Below, one piece after another: positions 7,802 through 14,150 of a stretch of DNA of 59,577 nt. Under the pieces are notes generated by a model, which was given only the letters and a program-made list of their open reading frames with translations, was not told the DNA's origin and ran no database searches. The stretch is from positions 1 to 59,577 of the forward strand of contig JAVBQJ010000001.1 in NCBI GenBank assembly GCA_031549115.1. The letters are read 5' to 3'. The position numbers and the translations under genes are program-made. The DNA is from JAVBQJ01 sp031549115. GTDB lineage: Bacteria > Verrucomicrobiota > Lentisphaeria > Victivallales > Victivallaceae. Numbering within the stretch: the first letter of the stretch is position 1; every line of letters starts with the position of its first letter.

Positions 7802-9793
7802 TCAGAGCACAAAAAAACTGCACTCCGCCGGAGCCTGACAACGCACCTGTCCCGCCGACGCTTCGAGTTGAATTTCACCGTAAGGCGTCGGCACGGTGAC
7901 GGAAATTTCGTCCGGAAACGGGATGGTCGCTTTGAATTCGAATTCGCGCCAGCCATCCTTTCGCGGTTTCAGTCCGAAAAGAATCTGCGCCAACGCGAAC
8001 ACCGGCCCCGCCGCCCAGGAGTGACAGAGGCTTTTTCCGAACGGCCGTTCATAAAAGGCATAGTGGCCCGCTTCCGAATCCGCCGGGTCGAAGCCCTCCC
8101 AGAAGGTCGTCGCTCCCAGATCCAGCATGCCGCCCCAGATTTTTTCCAGCTTCGCGAGCGCCCGCTGCGGCTGTCCGGCTTCGGCAATCGCCATGATCTC
8201 CCAGATGGCCATGTAGGGTGTGAGCGCCTGCGGCGCATCGCTTTCGCAAAGCCATTCGGCGATCCGGCCGGATTCCGCCGGGTCGGCGACGCCGGACAGA
8301 ATCGCCAGCGCATTGGCATGACGCCCGAAAGCGGTCGAAAACAACGGATTCTGCGCATAAAACAAGCCGTCGGGCGATAGCGCGAAGGTGCGGAGGCGCG
8401 CGGTCAAAAGGGCTAGTTCCGCACCCCATTCGTCCACATGGACGGTATCGCTTTTGCGTCGCGCCAACGCCACCGCGGCGCGCAGGCCCCACGCCAGCAG
8501 CATGGCGGCCGCATTTTCCACCGGCGGCTGCCCCCAATCGATCAACACCACGGTACCGGCCGGAAGCCAGCGGAAGCCGTCGGTATGAAAACGTTGCAGC
8601 AAGTGCTCGACACAACTGCAGATCCGCCCATACTCGCGGTCCAGGAAATCCCGGTCCTCCGAATACAGCTGGTACCAGTCATGGATCAGCAGAAACCACA
8701 TCGAATAATCGACGATCCGGTTGATGCTTTCCCCGTGATCGATATTGGCGCCGAGCACCGCCAGTGAACGGCGCGCATAATCGAAGTCGCCAAACGAATA
8801 GGCCGTGCCCAGCAGCCCGATTCCCAGATCCCCGCCCCACGGCATCCGGTCGCGTTTGATCCCGTCGAGAATGAAATGCTGCAAACAGAGCCGCAACGTA
8901 TAAGCCGACCCCATCCAGATCGCATTCATCCGGGGGGTCCACGCAAATGCTCCCCGGTAACGGACCGGGGCGAACAGACAGTGACAGGACAAAGCATGTA
9001 CCCGCCCGGCGCCGACGATTCGCAAATACCGGCACGCCAGCGCATGCCGCGACCGCCACCGGTCCGGCGCAATCCGGCACAACTCGGTGGATTGCTCCCG
9101 GTCGGCAGGCGCGTCGTCATTGCATTCAAGCATGCTTTCGCCCACGCGCAGCTCCGGACACGCATCGGCGTGAATTTCCACATAGCAGAATATTTCACAC
9201 CCGGCATCCCACACCATCGGCGCAATCGGCTCCGGAGTCAACGTCATTTGCGGACTTTCGGCGCGGTGCGGCGGAAGACCGGCCCAAAGCGGGGCCTGCC
9301 GCTCCGGGCGGACCGGAGCGCTCTCCGGAAGCGCGGCCAGCCAGCTTTCGCATTCCAGCGGACGCAATGCCGGAAGTTCGTTGCGCGTATCGGCCACGGA
9401 GAGGCGAATGCTCAAAAGCCCCGCGCCCGCAAGGATAATTTCATAGAACTCCGGAGCGGTTTCCCGGCAGGGAAGCGGAGTTCCATCCAGGAAAGCCTCA
9501 CATTTTCCGGCGGCTTGAAAGGCAATATTCCCACCGGTTGCCGAACGGGAAAAGATCACGACGGCAGCGGGGCGATGGAAAGCTCCCCGGTAACCGGCTT
9601 TCAATTCCGCGTCCTCCGTGTCTGCCCAGAACTGCCACAAGCGCAGGCAATCCAGGTGCTCCGGGTAATACAGCCAATGGAACGGGTTGTCCCGGTCCAC
9701 CGGGTCGGATGGCAGAGAGACGGCGACGGAATACGCGGGATCCACAATTTCCGTCCGGGACCGCGTGTGCGCGGTCGAAACGACATGGTTCAT
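7802..9793 (-). CDS. GH78-like alpha-L-rhamnosidase, cytoplasmic
   Basis: A 663-residue protein of the GH78 alpha-L-rhamnosidase group, which removes terminal alpha-rhamnose from plant polysaccharides or glycosides. The (alpha/alpha)6-barrel core is recognised by DGIKRDRMPWGGD (from D310), a position that carries acidic catalytic residues in GH78, and by TTFWEGF (E566), which fits the conserved C-terminal Glu. A small beta-sandwich follows (from about residue 610). No signal peptide is seen. It is shorter than many GH78 enzymes, with fewer N-terminal beta-sandwich domains. Its ATG shares one base with the TAA of the upstream regulator, so the two are translationally coupled. Regulator-plus-rhamnosidase suggests induction by a rhamnose-containing oligosaccharide such as a rhamnogalacturonan fragment (inference). 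Confidence 0.75.
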   Translation of the reverse strand: MNHVVSTAHTRSRTEIVDPAYSVAVSLPSDPVDRDNPFHWLYYPEHLDCLRLWQFWADTEDAELKAGYRGAFHRPAAVVIFSRSATGGNIAFQAAGKCEAFLDGTPLPCRETAPEFYEIILAGAGLLSIRLSVADTRNELPALRPLECESWLAALPESAPVRPERQAPLWAGLPPHRAESPQMTLTPEPIAPMVWDAGCEIFCYVEIHADACPELRVGESMLECNDDAPADREQSTELCRIAPDRWRSRHALACRYLRIVGAGRVHALSCHCLFAPVRYRGAFAWTPRMNAIWMGSAYTLRLCLQHFILDGIKRDRMPWGGDLGIGLLGTAYSFGDFDYARRSLAVLGANIDHGESINRIVDYSMWFLLIHDWYQLYSEDRDFLDREYGRICSCVEHLLQRFHTDGFRWLPAGTVVLIDWGQPPVENAAAMLLAWGLRAAVALARRKSDTVHVDEWGAELALLTARLRTFALSPDGLFYAQNPLFSTAFGRHANALAILSGVADPAESGRIAEWLCESDAPQALTPYMAIWEIMAIAEAGQPQRALAKLEKIWGGMLDLGATTFWEGFDPADSEAGHYAFYERPFGKSLCHSWAAGPVFALAQILFGLKPRKDGWREFEFKATIPFPDEISVTVPTPYGEIQLEASAGQVRCQAPAECSFFVL

Positions 9794-10869
9794 TACGCCA
9801 GCTCCAATTCTTTGACACTGCCGCGCTCAATCAACGGCGGGACTATTTTTTCATCGATGCGGTTCTCTTGTCCTTGCAATAATTCGCTGATGTGCTCGGC
9901 CAGGCGTGCGGCAATGATCTCCGACGGATATTTCATGGTGGTAAGCGGCGGCGTCATGTATTGCGAAAAATACTGGTCGTCGAACCCCATGATACTGAAG
10001 TCATCGGGAATGGAACAGATGCCCGCCAGCCGCTCGTAAAGCATGACGGCATGGTAGTCGGAGACACAGGCGATGGCGGTGATCCGCGGATTCTGCCGCA
10101 GCAGGAAACGGAACATCTGCACACTGCTGTCGCGGTTGTCGGGCAGAAGCGGCAGATTTTGCACCGTGCCGTATTTGGAGAATTCCGCGACAAACCCTTT
10201 GTGGCGCAGGGCAAAATCGCTGGAGTGGGCGGAATCGAACAGAATGTTGGCCACATGGCGGTGATTCTTACTCAACAGATAACGCGCCATCAGGCGCCCG
10301 CCGGTTTCATGATCCGGACCGATATGGTTGAACCCCTCGAGACGTTCATTGATGAAAATGACATCTTTGAATTTACTTTTGAGCTGGAGCGCCATTTCGG
10401 GAGGAATTGCCGTGACGTGCTGATCGTCATGAAAGACGAGAAGGACATCCGCGGGTTGCGCCGGCTCATTGAGAAATGACCAGCAGTTCCCCCAATGCAG
10501 AACGAAGTGGACTTTGGAGCTCAGACGCTCCTGAAGCGTCGAAAACATCTTGATGATGAGATAATTGTTCATCCAGATGGCGGGGATGACGACCTGCACG
10601 GTCATATTGGCGCGTGCCCGCTGGTGCGACAGAATCGTCATGGCGGTCGGCGCGATGAAAGTCATGCGCCGTCCGGGTTCACGGGTGAGAATGCCGTCGG
10701 CGATGAGCTCCTGAACGACGGTCCGGATCACCGGGCGGCTGACATTGTAGGTGGCACAGAGCATACGCTCCGTGGGCAGCTGCATTCCCGAACGGAATAC
10801 GCCTGTTTCGATATTTCTCTCGAATTCTTGCCGGAGAATATTCTTTTTGCTGAGCTCAAGATTGATCAT
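9793..10869 (-). CDS. GntR-HTH / LacI-type sensor transcription factor
   Basis: A 358-residue AraR-like regulator. The N-terminal winged helix-turn-helix (residues about 1-72) has GntR features: FRSGMQLPTERMLCATYNVS, then SRPVIRTVVQELIADGILTRE. The remainder is a periplasmic-binding-protein-like sugar sensor of the LacI family, with ANILFDSAHSSDFALRHKGF, IACVSDYHAVMLYERL and IMGFDDQYFSQYMTPPLTT. It heads an operon with the rhamnosidase. A matching 22-bp palindrome lies upstream of its own promoter and of the pseudopilin promoter, so it probably controls both. The identical upstream position suggests activation or looping rather than simple blocking of polymerase (inference). Confidence 0.85.
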   Translation of the reverse strand: MINLELSKKNILRQEFERNIETGVFRSGMQLPTERMLCATYNVSRPVIRTVVQELIADGILTREPGRRMTFIAPTAMTILSHQRARANMTVQVVIPAIWMNNYLIIKMFSTLQERLSSKVHFVLHWGNCWSFLNEPAQPADVLLVFHDDQHVTAIPPEMALQLKSKFKDVIFINERLEGFNHIGPDHETGGRLMARYLLSKNHRHVANILFDSAHSSDFALRHKGFVAEFSKYGTVQNLPLLPDNRDSSVQMFRFLLRQNPRITAIACVSDYHAVMLYERLAGICSIPDDFSIMGFDDQYFSQYMTPPLTTMKYPSEIIAARLAEHISELLQGQENRIDEKIVPPLIERGSVKELELA

Positions 10870-10922
10870 AAAAAGCTTCTTTCAGTATCAGGAAAATTGC
10901 GAATGCGATTTCAAGCACACCG

Positions 10923-10952
10923 ATAACATAATGCATTATGGACAATTTTCAA
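10923..10952 (-). promoter_or_regulatory. Candidate promoter of the regulator/rhamnosidase operon
   Basis: On the minus strand: TTGAAA, 18 bases, TGTTAT, with a predicted start near 10916 and a leader of about 47 bases. The hexamers are weaker than those of the pseudopilin promoter, consistent with a need for activation. Confidence 0.5.
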
Positions 10953-10998
10953 TCTTATTAAAGCCAAAAAAGATAATTTTTATGGATTATTCGAATTA

Positions 10999-11020
10999 TT
11001 TGGTAAAAATGGTTTCCAAA
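10999..11020. promoter_or_regulatory. Putative operator, copy A (imperfect palindrome)
   Basis: A 22-bp imperfect palindrome, TTTGGTAA then a 5-base centre then GGTTTCCAAA. It is centred about 93 bases upstream of the predicted start of the regulator transcript, the same spacing as copy B at 7776-7797. Identity to copy B is 18 of 22. Confidence 0.6.
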
Positions 11021-11051
11021 ACAACAAAAAAACTCGGTCACGTGCCGATTA

Positions 11052-11762
11052 TTGACCCGAATCACCGGCGGGGCGAAAAGATTGAACTTGCTCCGGGGTT
11101 TTGTTTGGCAAGAGAAGGCTTTGCCGGGAACGTATCCGAATTGGAAACAGATGCTGCCGATGGAACGAACGCTGGACTGTCATTTGACGATTCTGGAGCC
11201 GGAACGGGTGATCGATTTTCTCAAGGTCGTGCCTGACCAGCCGCCGTTTCGTGCGGTGGAGTTGCAGATGATGCAGAAGGAAGCGACTTTCATTTCCGTG
11301 GTTGCGCCGAATATGAAGCTTCAGGTCGAAGCGGAATTGATCGGGACGGCTCCGGTGAAACTCTTTGCCTTGAACAAACATATCTTGCTGCGGATGCTGC
11401 AGCAGGGCTACAAAAAATTTGCCACCGGTTCGGACGGCAATACCCCGGTGCTGGCGACGGGCGGCTATGGCCGTTTCATCGCCATGCCGGTTCGTGCGAT
11501 GCATACCAAAGTTACCCATATTCAACCCGTAATTCCAAAGGAGGAACCCAAAATGGAAAAAACCAAACCAATGGAAGCCGTCAACGTGATGGACGGACTC
11601 AATGCCGCCGTGAACGATCTGCGCGGCAAGCTCAAAATGCTGTTCGATGAATCGGCCACCCTGACCCGCAAGGTCAAGGAGGCCGTGTTGGCGCAAAAGC
11701 AGAAAGAGCGCGAATTCGTTCAGGGACGTCGGGCGATTGAGCGCATCAAGATGGCGATTTAG
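11052..11762 (+). CDS. Sliding-clamp-like C-terminal domain protein, probably truncated
   Basis: A 236-residue open frame with an apparent TTG start. Residues 23-36 (ALPGTYPNWKQMLP) match the turn between domains II and III of DNA polymerase III beta clamps. What follows has the layout of clamp domain III: a helix (EPERVIDFLKVVP), strands, FALNKHILLRMLQQGYKKF and a terminal PVLATGGYGRFIAMPVR. Domains I and II are absent. Upstream bases are open in another frame from an ATG at 11009, so the 5' end may be frameshifted or deleted. A charged, coiled-coil-like tail follows residue 168, with its own strong start (see 11553). It lies in decayed mobile DNA. The clamp assignment is my pattern reading and was not tested by alignment. 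Confidence 0.45.
   Translation: MTRITGGAKRLNLLRGFVWQEKALPGTYPNWKQMLPMERTLDCHLTILEPERVIDFLKVVPDQPPFRAVELQMMQKEATFISVVAPNMKLQVEAELIGTAPVKLFALNKHILLRMLQQGYKKFATGSDGNTPVLATGGYGRFIAMPVRAMHTKVTHIQPVIPKEEPKMEKTKPMEAVNVMDGLNAAVNDLRGKLKMLFDESATLTRKVKEAVLAQKQKEREFVQGRRAIERIKMAI
11553..11762 (+). CDS. Possible internal-start coiled-coil protein
   Basis: In frame within the clamp-like gene, AAAGGAGGAACCCAAA (11537-11552) is an excellent ribosome-binding site in front of ATG 11553. This would give a 69-residue, Lys/Glu-rich, helical product (LNAAVNDLRGKLKML, VKEAVLAQKQKEREF). It may be an independent small gene whose reading frame is joined to the decayed gene upstream, or a second product of one gene. 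I do not recognise a family. Confidence 0.45.
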   Translation: MEKTKPMEAVNVMDGLNAAVNDLRGKLKMLFDESATLTRKVKEAVLAQKQKEREFVQGRRAIERIKMAI

Positions 11763-12202
11763 AAGCATCCTTCTTGATCGTCAGGAAAAGGATATCGTCG
11801 GAATCCTTATCGCGGGCCACTGCCAACTTGGAGGCGAGCAGGTCATCCAGGCAAAGATATTTGACCGGCACGCCGCAATAGTCGCGCAGTTGCGCCCGCT
11901 TTTCGACCTCGGCGAACTTCGGCAAGCCCGGCGGCGAAAAGTGAAACTGGATGATTCCCGCCGTTGTTTGAAAGGTTTGCACAAAGCCTTCGCCGGTCTG
12001 GACATCCAGCGGTTCCACGGCCATATCAAGCTCGTCCTGCAACGCAGTATTGATCCTGGCGATATTGTCCGCATCGAATGGCGGAATGAAAAGTGTCCCA
12101 GTCCAGGGTGAATCGCGGCATCCCCTCCTGAAGCATGGCCTGACCGTCGATGACGACATAACGGACGTGGGCGTCGTTCAGCTTCTTCAGGAGTGTTTCC
12201 AC
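11746..12202 (-). pseudogene. Frameshifted AbiEii-like nucleotidyltransferase
   Basis: Two frames together make one protein. The first begins at GTG 12202 (VETLLKKLNDAHVRYVVIDG) and contains a nucleotidyltransferase-like signature, DGQAML then RFTLDWD. The frame then breaks in a T-run near 12087-12094. The second frame continues as FIPPFDADNIARINTALQ and ends at 11746. One base fewer in that run would restore a protein of about 150 residues. The active site has DG where GG or GS is usual. The start overlaps the stop of the upstream small gene by 16 bases, and the 3' end overlaps the convergent clamp-like gene by 17. Either a true pseudogene or a sequencing error. Confidence 0.55.
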
Positions 12203-12375
12203 TGAAGGCCTCCCTGTTGGGCAATCTCGCTTAGATATTCGCGTTTCCAGGCATTCATTTCGTCGTAATTGCGAAATGACTTCTTGGAAAACGGCGGCAG
12301 GTTGACCGGCCGGGGAAACTTCATCTCCGGAGGGTTCTTCAACCAAAGCCGTATTTTCTGTTCGCGAATGTCCAT
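12187..12375 (-). CDS. Small partner protein of the nucleotidyltransferase
   Basis: A 62-residue basic protein beginning MDIREQKIRLWL (an alternative start at 12396 adds seven residues), with PPEMKFPRPVNLPPF and NAWKREYLSEIA. GGGAG lies 11 bases before the chosen ATG. Its 3' end overlaps the GTG of the nucleotidyltransferase, the coupling expected for a two-gene toxin-antitoxin-like unit. I cannot name the family. The role as partner or antitoxin is inferred from arrangement only. Confidence 0.5.
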   Translation of the reverse strand: MDIREQKIRLWLKNPPEMKFPRPVNLPPFSKKSFRNYDEMNAWKREYLSEIAQQGGLQWKHS

Positions 12376-12454
12376 AAGCCGCCATACTCCCATCACTTAT
12401 TAAAGAAATATAATACTTTTTGACTGAAATACAAATTCAAGAAAGGAATTCATT

Positions 12455-12544
12455 ATGTTGCAATTAAACGCATCGTATTCGAAGAAGGTACCGGCGGAGG
12501 ACGAGCCTGAATATTGCATGAAGCATCATTATACTGTGATGTAA
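12455..12544 (+). pseudogene. Remnant of a small element-borne gene
   Basis: A 29-codon frame starting MLQLNASYSKKVPAEDE, preceded by a good ribosome-binding site (GAAAGG). From memory the first 15 residues resemble the conserved start of a small protein carried by mobile elements of the Verrucomicrobia/Lentisphaerae group, but the frame ends early after HHYTVM. It is best read as the stub of a deleted gene. Confidence 0.35.
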
Positions 12545-12597
12545 GCAATTACAATATAATGCTTTATTCGAGAGTCTGCCTCTTTCTTTTTGAGATT

Positions 12598-12972
12598 TTA
12601 CGCAATACTCAGGCTAACCCATTCGACGAACTCAAGGAAGGTGGAACGGTAAGCGAACGCTTCGCTTACCGTGGCCGGGGTTGCGCGTTCCGGGCTCTTT
12701 TCGTATTCATCCCAAGCTTGGGAGAGCAGCAGGTTCTTTTGCGGGATCACCAGACCCCTGGCGTGCTGCACGTGGGCGGCGATAACTTCGGTGGTGGTCG
12801 CCTGCAGCACGGGCAATTGCTTCTTGGCCTCTTTCCGGGCTTCCTCCAGATTGCGCGTTTTCAGGCTGGCGGCTTTGCGTTCACCATTGATCTGATAGCG
12901 AAAGAAGTAAACGCCGCCTTCTTCTTTCTGGTAAATCGTCCCGATGTCCAGTTCCACCGACTTTTTGGCCAT
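12598..12972 (-). pseudogene. Truncated tyrosine integrase, N-terminal part
   Basis: A 124-residue fragment resembling the front of phage or ICE tyrosine recombinases. An arm-binding-like domain (DIGTIYQKEEGGVYFFRYQI) is followed by a helical linker and the start of the core-binding SAM-like domain (PATVSEAFAYRSTFLEFVEW), then an abrupt end. The whole catalytic domain (R, HxxR, Tyr) is missing. It starts about 115 bases from the 3' end of tRNA-Ser, the usual place for an integrase next to its attachment site. This marks 11-13 kb as an old, partly deleted insertion that can no longer excise by itself. Confidence 0.65.
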
Positions 12973-13086
12973 GATTGTATCCTTTCGTTAAAAACTGCCG
13001 GATTGAGCCAATATAGCACGGTTTTTACAGATTGAAGACCCGAAACGGTACCGAATGGTACTTTTTGAAGAATTTTGAGGAGGAAA

Positions 13087-13176
13087 TGGCGGAGAGGCGG
13101 GGATTCGAACCCCGGATAGAGTTTCCCCTATGACGGTTTAGCAAACCGTTGCTTTCGGCCACTCAGCCACCTCTCC
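13087..13176 (-). tRNA. tRNA-Ser (GCU anticodon)
   Basis: A 90-base tRNA with encoded CCA. The acceptor arm is GGAGAGG/CCTCTCC, the anticodon loop reads TTTGCTAAA (anticodon GCU), there is a long class II variable arm as expected for tRNA-Ser, and the T loop is GTTCGAATC. A remnant integrase lies just beyond its 3' end. Confidence 0.95.
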
Positions 13177-13203
13177 GACAGACTTCCGTAGAGCCTGTTC
13201 CAT

Positions 13204-13232
13204 ACTATAACACATGCTCCAGCTTTTGGCAA
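13204..13232 (-). promoter_or_regulatory. Promoter of tRNA-Ser
   Basis: On the minus strand: TTGCCA, 17 bases, TATAGT, ending about 28 bases before the tRNA 5' end. The GTGTTATAGT core is identical to that of the tRNA-Val promoter near 55216. Confidence 0.6.
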
Positions 13233-13263
13233 ACTGGAAATCATGCTTTTTCGCAAAAAAGTC

Positions 13264-14025
13264 CTACTGTTTGACCTCAACACCATGCGCCGCCAAATAC
13301 GCCTTCAATTCCGGAATATCGATCAAATGGAAGTGGAAAACACTCGCTGCCAACAAGACCTTCGCCCCGGCATTCACAGCCTCCAGAAAATGCTCCGGCT
13401 TTCCCGCTCCCCCGGAAGCGACAATCTGCGCCCGGCACGCCTGCGCCATCGCCCGGATTACCGGCAGATCATACCCCGTTTTCGCCCCGTCGCCGGCTTT
13501 GCTGGTCGGAAGAATCACCGGAACACCGTACCCGTCCACGCGCCGCGCCCACTCCACCGCGTCAACCCCGGTCGCCGTCCGGCCGCCGTCGATATAAACC
13601 TCGTAACCGGACGGCAAAGCCGGATTCACGTCCACGTCAATCGCCACCGTAACCCGCCCGGCACCCAGTTCGCGAATCAACGCCGGAACCAACTCCGGAC
13701 GGCGAAACGCCGCACTGCTGATCGATACCTTGTCCGCTCCGGCATCGATCACCGCCTGCGCCGCTTTCACATCGCCAATGCCGCCGCCCACGGTAAAGGG
13801 CACGGTGCACACCGCCGCAATGTCGCGGACAACCCGCACCAATGTCGACCGGTTCTCCACCGTCGCCGTAATATCCAGCATCGCCAACTCATCCGCACCG
13901 GCACGGCAATACGCCTCCGCGCAAGCCACCGGATCCCCCGCATCGGCGATATCGATGAAGTGAACCCCTTTTACCACCCGGCCGTTCTGCATATCCAGAC
14001 ACGGCATGATCTTTACCATCGCCAT
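13264..14025 (-). CDS. hisF: Imidazole glycerol phosphate synthase cyclase subunit
   Basis: A 253-residue (beta/alpha)8 barrel with the normal HisF length. With HisH it makes imidazole glycerol phosphate and AICAR in histidine synthesis. Both catalytic aspartates are in place: D11 in PCLDMQ and D130 in VAIDVD. Phosphate-binding GGG (80-82) and ASGGAG are present. The usual loop SIDRDGT reads SKAGDGA here, a local divergence. A strong GGAGGAGG ribosome site precedes the ATG. No other his gene is nearby, so the pathway must be scattered, or this is a HisF-like paralogue with another ammonia acceptor (less likely). Confidence 0.88.
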   Translation of the reverse strand: MAMVKIMPCLDMQNGRVVKGVHFIDIADAGDPVACAEAYCRAGADELAMLDITATVENRSTLVRVVRDIAAVCTVPFTVGGGIGDVKAAQAVIDAGADKVSISSAAFRRPELVPALIRELGAGRVTVAIDVDVNPALPSGYEVYIDGGRTATGVDAVEWARRVDGYGVPVILPTSKAGDGAKTGYDLPVIRAMAQACRAQIVASGGAGKPEHFLEAVNAGAKVLLAASVFHFHLIDIPELKAYLAAHGVEVKQ

Positions 14026-14045
14026 TTTCCTCCTCCTCCATTGTC

Positions 14046-14097
14046 ATAAAAAGGCACCGCAATAAGACGATCGTATCCGTCTCATTCGGTGCCTTCC
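14046..14097 (-). terminator. Rho-independent terminator of the giant surface-protein gene
   Basis: On the minus strand a long hairpin with arms AAGGCACCG and CGGTGCCTT, plus inner pairing AGACG/CGTCT, is followed by TTTTT. It separates the giant gene from hisF. A smaller hairpin (CTTCCCGGAAGCGGAAG) lies just before it at about 14107-14127. Confidence 0.75.
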
Positions 14098-14150
14098 GAA
14101 TCCCCCCTTCCGCTTCCGGGAAGGAGGTCTCTCTTGATTTTTTTCAGTTC

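Noticed and set aside
11009..11236. Plus-strand frame beginning MVSKTTKKLGHVPIIDPNHR in front of the clamp-like gene
   Set aside because: It could be the true 5' end before a frameshift, but it loses coherence where the clamp-like frame begins, its ATG lies in the operator, and there is no ribosome site. Not called separately.
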